Of a DNA stretch of 64,000 nucleotides, positions 35,581 through 47,876 are shown piece by piece. The position numbers and the translations under genes are program-made. Numbering within the stretch: position 1 is the stretch's first letter; each line of letters starts with the position of its first letter. The notes beneath the pieces were generated by a model. The model worked only from the letters and a program-made list of their open reading frames with translations. It did no database searches and was not told the origin of the DNA. Source of the stretch: Sporothrix humicola. Its lineage: Eukaryota > Ascomycota > Sordariomycetes > Ophiostomatales > Ophiostomataceae. The stretch spans positions 62,001 through 126,000 of the forward strand of contig WNYE01000017.1 in assembly GCA_021396245.1 (NCBI GenBank), given 5' to 3'.

Positions 35581-38500
35581 CTGACATGTTCAGTGGGCTT
35601 GTGTGCTCTTTGCGTCTCTATTACTTACTGTGCACTATTGTCCTCCAACGAGAGCTCCTCCTGTCCTCCCTCTCACCGGCTCAGCTGCTTGAGAGATGCC
35701 CCTATCTCAGTTTGGTCCAAGTGCCCTTGCGACAAGCCAACAACGCAACGCAACCCAGCGCCCAGGGTCGGGTTTCTGGGCAAAAATGCACAGGTATTTT
35801 CGCTGAAAGGGGGAGGGGTGTGAATAAACCCAACGAGCAAGCCCATTGTGACGAACAAGGCCTGGCTAGTTCACAGCTCGGGTAAAGGCCCTGAAAATGT
35901 CGAGCTGCACGTCCGAGCGCTGTGGCCAGCACGATCAACACATGCTCAGTTCATGAGTTCATCTGAGAACTCATCACATTTCTGGCACCATATTCTGTGG
36001 CTGAATTGACTGCCATACGAAGCAAATGGTGGTATCGGCGATTGTTGTCACCGAGGCTGGTACTCCAATCGGATCTTGATTTGCCAATACTGATGTCGAT
36101 AGGGACCAAACTTCAGCGACTTGCTCTCGTCAGTGCCATGGATACCTCTCATCACAGCTTTCTTTGCGCACTGTTCACCTGTTGTGTTTACCTATTTTCA
36201 TCACGTCTTGTCTCTCGTTCCCTGCCGTTTGGTATTTTTCTATTTCGCTATTCCACCAACAAGGGGGCCACCCCCAGTCAAATTTCCAACCTCGCGTAAA
36301 AGAAGCAAGGAGCAAGCTGCAAGCGCAAGAGCAAATGGAGGTGCAAATCACAGTCAAGAAAAAAAAAAAGCAAAGCATACACACGAGAAGGATGCAAATG
36401 GGCCTACACCACCACATTCATGCTTCGTACATTAGAAGCACACAACACACGGAAGGCGAAAAAAAAAAAAAGAAAAAAAAAAGAACCTCGCAGCCAGCCT
36501 CCCTTCCCATCTTGTCTCTCGCCCCCTGGCCCTGGTCATCTTTTGTGAGAATATTCCGACCCGGGAAGGAAGCCAGTAGTCTGATGCAAGCCACCGTGCT
36601 AGTATCTCGGAGGACGTTGCCGCCTGCCTTTTTCTGCCCTTTCTTTCTTGTCTTGCTTCTTTTTTCCTCGTTTTCTGAAGCTGTTCCGCCCCTTCATCGT
36701 CCAGGGGTTTCCCCGGTCACGATCGATTCCTTGCGTGCAGTGCAACACACGATGCATGGACTTTTGCCTTTGCCATTTCTTGACCGCATTGCTGTCGCTC
36801 GTTGTGGACGCGAAGGGAAAGCCTTACAACCCAGAAATGCAAAGTCAGATACGATGCATCCCAATTTTACTTACACGGCGTGCGTGAAGTTACCATGACT
36901 GAGTATTTGCATCTCTGGCCTGAGAAGAGTATCTTCCTCGCCACTCAGCAGCCAACAAACCAATATTACCTGCATGTCGCCCACTCGGCGCCGCCTCTTC
37001 CACGTGGGCGTGCCTGACCTAGATGCATCTTTCAGTGTTCTATGCATGCATTTTTGCGGAGTTTTAATTTCTTCTCTTTTGCATGTTTTCTTTTGATTTC
37101 GTGTTCGTTTTTACTCTGTACTTTTTTCTATCTTTCTTTCTTTTTTCCATTCCTCCCCTTTTCTTTTTCTTGCCACGCTATCAGTTCTCAGAAGATACAT
37201 ACATGCAAGCAACTGGAAGCCACCACCACAATCAATGACAATATCTTACGTGGCAAACGCATCATAATTCTCCTATCCCCTCACACCTTTTTGCTCAGTA
37301 TCAACCCGAAAAAAAAAATGATGAATAACATCCACAACACACAAACTCCATTCGGCACCACACACACCGCAGCAGCACACGAACGCCTCTCCTCTCCACT
37401 CCCCACCCTGTCTCCCTGCCACTCTTTTTCACCCCTCCCCTCTCCCAAAAGGCACTTTTAGTGAAACGCAGAGTGCCAACAGTCTGGTAAAATGGAGACG
37501 GATTAGTGGGCTGGGCTGGGCCAAGAGACCCGGCCTTATCTAGGTAAAAGGACAAGGGAGTTTGAAAGGCTGTCCGCTACAAGCTGCAAGCAAGCGACAG
37601 AGCGAGACCCAAACTGTGGCTGCTCCTTACATAACTCCATATGCACAGCTACCACGGAGCAAACAGCGCGCTGCATCCAAACGGAAATGTGACCATCTTT
37701 GATGGAGGAGCGATGTTGCTTTCGCCTAACTTGCTTTTATTTCAAGCACATGCATGATGCTGTATTGGGACCGGCGACAGCGACGGCGACAACGATCAAA
37801 AAAGAACCACATCACGTAACGCTCATGCAGCCACAATCACTCCCAATACGTCGTACACTTCTGCACTTTGACAAAAACCAACCGGCCAGTGGCCTGGCCA
37901 ACAAGCCAAACAGAAGCGCCGGCAAGGACACACCTTTTTTTTTCTCTTTTTTTTCAACTGACTGTTGTTCTGTTATTGTCTGTTCCATTTCAAACTTTGG
38001 GCCTTTCCCGAACCCTCGGGTAAAATGTCAAAGCGTCTTTTCTGCCCTGTCCATCAACTTTGGTTCTCCACCAAACAGGCACTAAGCTGGCACTTGCATT
38101 TCGGACACATAATTGTGAACAAGCGAGACAAGAACGACAGACGGTGGTCGGAGGTTGCCATTAGTGGGCGTCGATCTTTGAGAAGTCTTGGAGACAAAGG
38201 GTGAATAGTGAGTGTTTTGCCACTATGCGACGAGGGCGGTGTCTCTGTCCGCGACACGCTACAAGGCTAGACCCATCCTTTTTGCGCCTTTCTCGTTTTG
38301 TGCACATCTTTTTGGGGGAGAGTTTTGTCTTTAATACTCGTATTCTCTAACATCGTGGGGTGGCCCGAAAATTACTGCAAATCGCAATGATCGACAGCAT
38401 GCTGGTACTTCAATTCAAGATGTCTTCAACCTCCAAGACATGGAGGTTTTGTGTTTGAGAAAAAAATGAGAAAATGAAGCAAAATGCATTTGCAAAAATG

Positions 38501-41499
38501 AAGGGAAGAGCAGTTGCTCCCTTGCAGGAAGCCTGCAGGCAATGTGCTGCACTCCTGCAGATGGATATGCGGCTTTCCGAGCCGGGACATGGATATAAGG
38601 TATGGAGATATGCAAGATATAGCATTGGAAGACATGAAAACCCGCAAAAAGAAAACAGCACGGCCAAGCCGACACGGTGGGACAGCTGAACGTGCGACGT
38701 ACAAGAGACATACGATATACAAAGTGTGTTTTCTTACCTGTACAAGCAAGTGCTTGTGGTCTTGTGCGAGTAGCGGCTGGCAGATAGACATGGATATAGA
38801 GGTTTGGCATATGCGCGCACCCGCTTCCTGGGACAAAACGAGAAGGCGGTAAATTTTGTGCATACCCATAGGCGGTTGGGGTGTATCAAAAACATTGAAA
38901 AATACGAAAACACGACTCGGGACATTCAAAATGTGGACACGAAGGGATGGAGACAGGATGTGGACAGTGTGGACAAGATGTGGATTGTCAAGTTGATCAC
39001 AGATACTGAAGACTAAGTGTGGACAGGGCAGGATATGGGCTCGTGGACATCGACATGGACGATAAAAAACCATCCGACGGGGAAATAAACCATGTCTTCC
39101 GGGCAGGACAGGATGCATGTTGAATGCAAGGACAAGGCACGCCACCAGTGGTGAACCTGTCTGTGTCTCCAAGATACAGATACATACACAGAACGTGTGC
39201 TTGCACGGCGAGCAGTCGCCTGATACGGATGGGCTCCATACGTTCGTCAATTGTAAGACAAAATAAAACCGCCGGCTGGACAGGCTGCCCCTGATCTTTT
39301 TGTTTCTTTTGCTTCTTTTGTTTCTTGTGTTTCTTTTTATTTCTTTTCGTTCTCCCTGCACATCAATCCACCGGCTGTGGGAAAAGCAAGTGCAAAACAA
39401 GCGGAAGCTCGCGTGGAGATGCAAGGGAGGAGATGGTGGAGGGACAAGTGTGGTGGTAGAGGATGTTCCAGGCCAGATGATCAGCACATGGAGAAAAAGA
39501 AAGAAGCCGAAAAAGAAACAAACCGAAGAAGAAGAAAGTATCAGCGGGCGGCGGAGAACAAAAAGAGGAAAAAGAAAGACAAGAGGGGCGAGAGGGGCAC
39601 CAGTCTCTCCAGTGAGGAGAGACATGCGGTCCTTTGAAATTTTAAACAGACGTTCGGCGTCTCTCTCTGCATCTCTTGCGTTACATCGCCGCGCCGTGGC
39701 GCATATCTGTTGACATGATTTACTGATTGACAGCCGCTTGCAGTGGTTTTGTTTGTCATTTGCCTGTCATTTTTGTCATTCCCGTTATTTTGACGTGTTT
39801 CCAGCCTCTTTTCTTTCCTTTTTCGGTGTGTTGATCCATCGTTGTCCAGAACATGCATCTCGATTTTGCCACAGAGGAAAAAAAAAAAAGGAAAAAAAAA
39901 GAAAGCAAGAGGAAGAAAAGGGATGGGGAGAAAGAGCATGTCTTGGTTTCCTGCGCTGGCGTGTTTTGAAAGTTCCCGCGAGAATAAAATCATCGAGGGT
40001 TCCATCGACCCCGACCAGGAAAAAAAGAGAAGCCCGAAGGTGGAGTGGAGGACGGCCACATGGACGGCTAGCGAATCCCCGCTATAGCTGATCGAGAGCT
40101 CTCTCAGAGCTGGAAGTTGAGAGGCTGGTTCATCCGTTGATGGGATGATGATTTGCCACGACTTGTGGTGGCTGACCATGGCTCACAAAGGCTCACAATG
40201 GCTTTCCAGGCCCTGCTGGGTGACAGGGGGCATTGCTTCGGGGAAGCCAGGCAGATGGGCAGACAAGACAGGGAGACAGGGCCAGCAAGAGGCTGATATG
40301 CCAGACCCTGGCCCATAGTTGTCGCCGAAGCGCCATGGGTCGAGTGAGGCAAGGGTGGGTGGATGATGGAGGAGGGAAAAGAAAGAAAAAAAGACTGACG
40401 AAAACCGGCGAGAACAAAAAAGAAAGTAAACAAAAACAAATGGATCACGATTATGAGTGGAAAACAAAATAACGCAACACCAGAAAGAAAATAGGATGGC
40501 AAGTGGGAAGGATGGTAAGATGGCAGAAAAGGCTGAAGCGTTGTACTGTCATTTTATCTGAACGATATTATCGTTTTCGTGAGGTAGCAGTGGTACGATG
40601 AGATCGATACAACGCAACGACAGAAACAATGGTTGCGATGCGGTCGAGACCGTGAGGCCCAATTTCCACAATGAACGGTCCCTTGGATCTTGTTTGTTGA
40701 TTTTCATTCAAATTCAAAATTCAAATACGACGTCACTCTTATCCAACATGCCTCCTCCGTACGTGCCTATTGTTTTGCTTTTGATTTTTTTTGTAAAAGG
40801 AACAAAAGACAAAAAGAAACCGAGAAATAACAAAGACGAGAAAACCTACCTCACGGAGTACAATGAGGTCGACTATTTTCAGCACACGGCCTCGGAGATC
40901 GCGGACCGCAGATAAAAATCAAACATGCTGTATTCATAGTGTGCCGCCGTAAAGTCCGTTGGAAGGGTGTGTTGGCGATTGCATTTGTCTGTCGACAATA
41001 TCCGTCTTGGCGAGAGAATGGCCGAGAAAGGACAGAGGCAGACACCAAAGCGAGAGCGAGAGGCTTTAAACAAGGCAATGGATTGCGATTACGCAAGCCT
41101 CAAGCGTTGCAGTTTCATCGTGATATTTTTCCTGGGCGAGCCGAGCAATCTTATTTTATTGTCCTTGATAGAGTCTTATTGCAAGCACTCGTTTTTTGCT
41201 GCTAGTGTAATGCTGGCTGTGTTAATTCTGCTAATTCCTGCCTTCTTGCCCTGTCTCTTTCCGGCTCCAGTCACCCGTTTCCCGTGCCGCGGCCGCCCTG
41301 TGCCCATACATAACAGGCATTTATATGCCGTGTAGGCTACAGTGTCCTGTGCTCTGTGTTCCTGCGCACAAAATAATATTGGGTTTTGGGCAACGTAGTT
41401 CTGGAAAGGGGAACAGGCGGGACTGGCAAGAGTCAGGTACCCAACGGGGCAATTTCAAGCGTATTGCTATTGATTATACTCGTACTGGTTTTGGGGGCC

Positions 41500-41515
41500 C
41501 CCAAATTTGACAAAG
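41500..41515. repeat. 16-bp perfect palindrome TTTGGGGGCCCCCAAA
   Basis: Self-complementary over all 16 bases, with a G5C5 centre. About 0.4 palindromes of this length are expected by chance in the desert, so significance is modest. Confidence 0.6.
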
Positions 41516-43331
41516 ACATGACGGAGACGGCAAGATAAAGATAATCATTACAGGATTGTCAGGAATGATCAATCTGCAATGATCAATAAGAAACACGACA
41601 AGCCTTTAGCGAACACGCAGCACCCATGCTAAATGTGTGAACGATATAAAACGGCGTGCCCGGAAATGACAATCGACAGTCGACGAAGAAGGAATCAGAA
41701 ATAGAGGCATGGATCGAAGCATGAATGGAAGCATAAATGGAAGACGGACATGGAAGCTTTCGAGAAGGACAAAAGAAGACGGCCGTCAATGCAAGAAGAA
41801 TGCAAAGGCATCGAAAACCGGTCTTTAATGTCCCGCCCAACGGACGTCCTCGTGGCTATTTGGGTTTCTTAGTGATGCAATTATCGTAGCCGCTGTTTGT
41901 CACATTTCTATAAAATTATGTCGCCCACTATTGGTGTTATTCATGTCTTTGTCTCCGTCATTGTATTGTTCCAGGAACCCGCAAACGAAATATAGACACA
42001 TATACTCCATAATACCCACATCACCCATAACATCCGCGACACTTGGGTATCAATATAAAACGATGCACAGAATATATAGGTGTGCTTTAGATCATTAGAT
42101 GTGCTGGTCCGCCAGGTCGGAGAACGGTTCGGCCAGGGCGCATGGAGCGCCATGCGGGCTGAGACCTTTTAAGGAGGTTAAAGAGGGGTGGGCGATTTGG
42201 GAGAGTCTCAAAGCTCAAAGACTGGAACGGACATGTTGCTATATACAGCAGCGGAGATGGAAGGATGGAAATAGATTTGGTGGAATATAACAGAAATAAA
42301 TGAATATGAAATATGGAAAGTGGGCAAGGCAAAAGACGGGATCGGTTCACAGCCCGAGATCGCACCGACAGCACTGCCTATACTCTATCGCCTGCTTTCT
42401 TCTCTACGCGTGTGTTGAATACATTGGGTCCATCGAATCACTATCAACAAATGACATGTTGATCAATATGATATTGATTTGTGTCGTTTTTGTATCGTGG
42501 TCGTGGCCATGGCCGTGTCGTCTGCCACGCCGAGGCAACCTTATTTTATTATTTTATTCTCTTGTATCGCCCCGGAAGAAGGTTCCTGGAATTAGGCGAT
42601 GTCTTTGCAATGGGCTGTGCAGGGACGAGGTCGACACGTGGAACAAGACGAAACGGGCGTGTGGTGTAAGGAAGGTTTTGTTTTCTTTTGGAGAGAAAGA
42701 AGTCAAAATCGAAAATCAACGTGAAAACTAGAACAGTAGCCACGAGACCTTTACTTTCATAATGCCATACGACCTTACTACGATAGCATGCCGTGGGACA
42801 GCATTGACGGCCCAGAGACAACCTTGGACAGACTTTGACGAGCGGACACAAGATCATGTAGCTCGATGTGGACGACAGAAAAGAGGCATCAAACGCCTGT
42901 CTTGGAAGAGAAAATAAGCGAGATGGAGGATTGCAGTGTTTATTAGAGTAAGGAAGGGAAAGAATGGAAAGATATAGGGGGCAATAACAAAATATGTGGT
43001 AAATATCAGAAGCATGGACATTTCGCATCTTAAGATCCAGAAAGTGCAATTGTAGCATATCCACAAAACCACGGATTATCGCCAATGTCGGTCTACAATA
43101 ATGCCAACACGGACGATTTCCGTCCAACTAGAATAGAAGGGCAATAGAAGGGCCGTCGAAGGTGGATGGAAGGATGGAAGATGGGGTGAAAGCCGAGAAG
43201 AAGAGAAAAAAGGGCCGCCGGACTCCCCCTTTTTGTGTCCGTGGAAGCAGCAAAGAACGCTCTGTGGGCCAAAGAAGGATATCAAAAATAGCAGCAAAAT
43301 TGGAGAACATAGCACAGCCAGGTTATGATTT

Positions 43332-43397
43332 TATGAACTTACTATGATCTTACTATGAACATATTATGGCCGCATTATGAACGTGTTATGAAGACAT
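43332..43397. repeat. 11-bp imperfect tandem repeat (TATGAACNTNT), six copies
   Basis: Consecutive units are TATGAACTTAC, TATGATCTTAC, TATGAACATAT, TATGGCCGCAT, TATGAACGTGT and TATGAAGACAT. The TATG start is conserved and the rest diverged. The 11-bp period is close to one helical turn. Confidence 0.85.
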
Positions 43398-44817
43398 CAT
43401 AAGTAAGAGCTTATAAACACATTGAAATGATAAAAGACCCCTGAAAAGGGCCGGCATCAGGAGAAAAGAAAGTCCATCCACACAGAGCAGGTGTTCGAGA
43501 AGGGAAAATAGTAAACAACCTCGACGTCCGACAAGACGGGGGAAGGGATAGGAATCGCAGCCAAGGCAGTCGTGGATAGGCGTTTGTGCCAACGTTGAGA
43601 GTGCTCCATCGACAAGCACAGAAAACGCATACAACGTAGTACACAATGCACAATGTGCAATGCATAAACACAAACACAACACACAATACACGCCGGAGAA
43701 AAGGGCATGTCGGTTTAAACGGTATTGTGCGAGGAGAAAGCGAGACAGCAAGGGACACTGAGAACAGTAAAAGCGCCGTCGTACTGTCTTGTCGCACGGG
43801 GAAGATGGAAGATGGAAGCTGGCGAGAGGCAGATGAACAAGACCACTGTAGTATGCTGTGTTCATTGCATGGTACTCAGGGCATCACGTTATCGAGTACT
43901 CGATCTCGGGCTTGTGCTGTCTCTCCCTGTATCGCGTGTTTCTTTTGTGAACCCTTTTTGTTTCTTTCTTGTCGCCATCTTCTCCTTCTTTTCTCCTTTT
44001 CAGCCCCCCTGGCCCCTCGAATGTCTCTGTGCTCCTGTCCATCGGCATCTCTCATCCAATGTTTAAACGAAATGCAGAATCTCACAGCGGCTAGTCACGA
44101 AGGAGGGTGACAAAGGAGACGACGTGACAAGAACACAAAAACAGCTGGGGAAACACGCGTGTCACCCACTCTACCTGCGACATGTTTGACTCGTCGACGA
44201 GGTGCCTTTTCTGTGCCTTTTTTCTCTCCTTGTCGCCTTGTCTCCTTGTCTCCGTCGACTTTGTCCCTTCCTGCAACATCGCGTCTCTGTCTGCGCCTGC
44301 GTCTGCGTGTTTGTGTTTGTGCATTCCCGAATGCGCATATGTACCTAACGAGAGACAGCCGTTGCAACGCCGCGACAGGGTGCCTCGACAAGCCTTCCTT
44401 TCTTTCCTTTCTTTCCCCTTGACGACTCTTTGCAACCTCTTCCTGCCCTCTCTACCTCTGCAGCTCACCTGGCGCCACCTTCGCTTGTGCCAGCGCGTGC
44501 AACCATCGACACACCGAGCTACGCCGAACCGTAGCACGGAGGATGGTGATGGCAAAAAAAGAAAAGAAAAAGGAGACTGATGCCAAGAGGGGAACAAAAC
44601 GAATGAAAATAAGAATGAAAATAAAATAATGATATGGTAATGGTAATGATAATATAAACAAAAAAGAAAGGAAACCAGGAGAAACCAAAATGAACCAGAA
44701 AAAGAAGAAGAAAACCAAAAGAAAACCAAAGAGAACCAAAACTCGCGCTGATGTATCTAGTCTAACAAATTCGTGTCACCCCGCCACGTCGTCCATCGTC
44801 AATGTCACTCTCTCACA

Positions 44818-47800
44818 CTACAGCCGGCTCTCCACGGCCGGGTAATGCTCGGCGCCGGGGAACTGCGCCTCGGGCCAGATGCAGCGGATCGCCTGCCAGA
44901 TGTGGCTGACGTGGATGATCTCGAGGCCGTCCTTGACTTCCTGCGGCAGGTCGCGCACGTCCTTGCGGTTCTGCGCCGGCAGCAGCACCGTCTTGACGCC
45001 CGCCCGCAGCGCGCCGATCAGCTTCTCCTTGATGCCGCCGACAGCCGTAATCCGGCCACGCAGTGTAATCTCGCCCTGGATGTGTTAGCAAATGTCACTT
45101 GTAGTCTCGTATGTATCTATGTTGTGACGCAGGGGGCACTTACTGTCATCGCGATACTCGGAGGAACAGACCGTCCGGAGAAGAGCGACACCAGAGCAAT
45201 CGCCTGTGCGGCGCCGCTGCTGGGGCCGTCCTTGGGCACGGCGCCCGACGGGCAGTGCACATGGATGCTGCGCTGGCGCATAATGTCCTCGACGGGGTCC
45301 TGCGTCAGGCCGAGTTCAAAGGCGTGCGCCTTGACCCACGACAGCGCCACCTCCACGCTCTCCTTGAGCACGTCGCCCAGCTTGCCCGTCAGCTGCACGC
45401 GCCCGCTGCCCGGCATGTCCGCCACCTCGATAAACAGGATGCTGCCGTTGCCGCCCGAGCTGTAGGCCACCAGTCCCGTCACAAGACCGGGCCGGCTCGT
45501 CGTCTCGGCAATCTCGTCCTCGTACTTTTCAATGCCCAGGATGTTCTCGAGATCGTCAACGGTCAGCTGCGGCCGGTACGCCTCCAGGTTGTTGCTGTCC
45601 TTGGCCTCGGCGTACTCGACCGCCTTGGCCCGGCACACGGATCCCAGCTCGCGCTCCAAATTGCGCACGCCCGCCTCGCGCGTGTACGACTCAATCACCT
45701 TGGCCACGACCGCCTCGTCGAGCCCGACCTGATCATCCGTCAGGCCGTTGACGCGGATCTGCTTGGGCACCAGGTACTGCATGGCAATGTGCTTCTTCTC
45801 GAGCGTCGTGTAGCCCGGCAGGTGGATCATCTCCATGCGGTCCAACAGCGGCGCCGGGATCGTGTCGAGGCTGTTGGCTGTCGCAATAAACAGCACGCGG
45901 CTCAGGTCGTACGGCACCGACAGGTAGTGGTCCTGGAATGTGTAGTTCTGTTCCGGGTCCAGCACTTCGAGCATCGCCGCCGACGGGTCGCCGTGGTTGT
46001 TGGACGCGCCAATCTTGTCGATCTCGTCCAGCAGGATCACCGGGTTGGCCACGCCCACCTTGCGCAGGCCCTGCATGATCAGACCAGGCATGGCCGCCAC
46101 GTACGTGCGCCGGTGGCCACGGATCTCGGCCTCGTCACGCACACCGCCCAGCGAGATGCGGTGGAACTTGCGGCCCAGTGACGCTGCCACAGACCGCGCC
46201 AGACTCGTCTTGCCCACACCAGGAGGGCCAACCAACAACAAAATGGGCGAACGGTCCGTCATGCGCCGTGCGCCGATCGCCTTGAGCTTCTCGTCGGCCG
46301 CGCGCACCTCGGCATCGGCAGCCGCTGCCTTGGCCTCCTGTTCCTTCTGCTCCTCGGGCGTGGCATTGGCGTTGGCCTCGGGGTCGGCGTCGTTGGTCGG
46401 TGCCGCCGCTGTCGCCTTGGCCAGCTCGAGTGCGCGCTGGGCGTCGCGCGTCTGTGTCTCCAGGTCGTCGTTGATCGACTGCTTGAGCCGCAGCACCGCC
46501 ATGTACTCAAGCAGCCGCTTCTTGACCTGCTCCAGGCCGTAGTGGTCGCCGTCCAGCTGTGCGCGTGCCTTGGCCAGCGTGCCGGGGCCCAGGCGGTCGT
46601 CCGTCACCTTCTTCCACGGGATCTCGGCCAGCGTCTCCAGGTAGCTGCGCACCACGCTGTACTCGGCCTGTGCCGGCACCATCTTTCGCAGCCGCTTGAG
46701 CTCGCGGTCGGCAATCTTGGATGCATCGGGTGTGAGCTCAGCCGCCTCCAGCTTCTTGGCCAGCTCCTCGACCTCGTCAGGCTCCTGTTGGTCAGGGCCC
46801 TGGGGGCCGCCTGGGCCGCCACGGAATCCGTTGCCACCGCCGAAGCCTCCACCACCGCCGCCGCCCATGCCGGAACCAAACATGCCGTTGCCGTTGCCCA
46901 TGCCGTTGCCCGGGATCAGAATGTTGAAGGGCATGCCCTGGCCGTTCTTGGGCTGCGGCAGGTTCTGCTTGAGCGGGTCCCAGATGCGTGCACCCCCGCC
47001 GTTGGCACCGTCGCCGTCGCCGTCCGAGTCAATTGTGATGGTTGTGATCTTGACGTTGTTACGAATGTTACCGACCTGCCGCTCCAGAAGCTCGACAACA
47101 CGGTTCACACGCTTCTTAACGTCAAACAGCGCCAGTACCTGCAGCTTCTCCTCGTACGACGCCACCACAATGTTGGTCATAAAGTCGGCCAGCACGCCTG
47201 CCTCGGCAATCGACTTGTTCAGAATATAAGCGTCCAGACGGCGGGCGAGCAGCGGCGTGAAGCGGGCATGCGGCCGGTCAGGCGCAATAATGGCAGCGAC
47301 CCGCAGAACCTGGGCGAGCTCGCGCGACGCCGCCTTGAGCCGCTGGAAGCCCTCGTAGAGTGCTGCGTCGGCAATATCAATTTCGTCGGGGCACAGCGTC
47401 ACTTTGCCCTCGAAGCACGGCTGCTCCTGTGTAAACTTGTCCACCCAAACCCGCGAGCGGCCCTCGACGTGCAGCGTGAACTCGCCTGCCTGGCGGCCCT
47501 CGACCTTGCTGATCTTGGCCACGACGCCACAGCTGAAAAGATCGGCCTTGGTAGACTTGCCGGCCACAAATTCAGGTGTCTTGGTCGACGAAAGCTTGTT
47601 GTCCTTGCTGTTCAACAGAAGCTGGCCACGAGGGCCAACGAGCGGCGACGCCATGGGAACACAGACAACCGGCACCTCGTTGACAGCCCGTGCAGCACCC
47701 TCGTTGGCAGCAGGGTCCGCAGCCGCAGCCCGGGCGTACATGCTCGCCAAAAGCGCCGGGATGTCCGGGCGGTCCGCCGTGGCAGGGACTCGCTGCAGAA

Positions 47801-47876
47801 TGCCGGGAAATAGGATCATGCCCTTTGGTAGGGGCAGGATCGGCAGAGCCGGGCTCTGGTTCTGGCCTCGCACCAT
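44818..47876 (-). CDS. LON2: Peroxisomal Lon protease (Lon homologue 2), C-terminal SRL
   Basis: Exons are 45144-47876 and 44818-45075, with a 68-bp intron (gtaagt/tccag, gctaac branch), giving 996 residues. This is an ATP-dependent serine protease for matrix protein quality control. The order is an N-terminal Lon substrate domain ([15 protein letters not shown]), a Gly/Asn-rich insert (about 330-370), AAA+ Walker A GPPGVGKT (550-557), Walker B ILLDEIDK, and the protease domain with catalytic Ser886 in PKDGPSSG and Lys927 in GGIKEK. The intron lies between the two dyad residues. The last three residues, SRL, are a type 1 peroxisomal targeting signal. There is no mitochondrial presequence, so this is the peroxisomal rather than the Pim1 form. 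It is divergent from RFA2. Confidence 0.95.

Larger units (their letters stand above)
16977..44817. other. About 27.8-kb gene desert
   Basis: I read both strands and found no open frame with recognisable domains, coding-like periodicity over a sustained length, or a chain of splice sites. The longest frames (399 codons minus at 38426-39625; 373 codons plus at 26791-27912) are Phe/Ser/Cys/Leu-rich translations of pyrimidine-rich DNA. Base composition is mixed, not the AT-rich, TA-rich signature of repeat-induced point mutation. I saw no terminal repeats, transposase or reverse transcriptase remnants, tRNA or 5S gene. What is present: alternating strand-asymmetric purine/pyrimidine tracts, homopolymer runs, short tandem repeats, palindromes and recurring 9-10-mers (listed separately), plus two weak coding candidates at 24636-25013 and 35367-35580. 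Part of it must be the promoter of the Zn2Cys6 gene, whose 5' end faces it; the other flank is the 3' end of the Lon gene. Confidence 0.75.

Noticed and set aside
38426..39625. 399-codon minus-strand open frame in the desert
   Set aside because: Rich in Cys, His, Phe, Leu and Ser with no sustained hydrophilic or domain-like segments; consistent with a chance frame in pyrimidine-rich DNA. No splice or family support.
41500..41515. 16-bp palindrome as a significant binding site
   Set aside because: About 0.4 such palindromes are expected by chance in the desert, so it is listed as a feature but not as a finding.
42759..42800. 5S rRNA-like words (CATACGACC)
   Set aside because: Only the short word matches; the following sequence does not resemble 5S rRNA or its internal control region.
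16977..44817. Desert as centromere or RIP-inactivated transposon block
   Set aside because: No strong AT-richness, no TpA-saturated sequence, no long repeats or transposase/reverse-transcriptase relics seen by eye. A composition plot and repeat-library search would settle it.
45111..47813. Large plus-strand open frames over the Lon gene (356 and 423 codons)
   Set aside because: Antisense shadows of the GC-rich Lon coding sequence.
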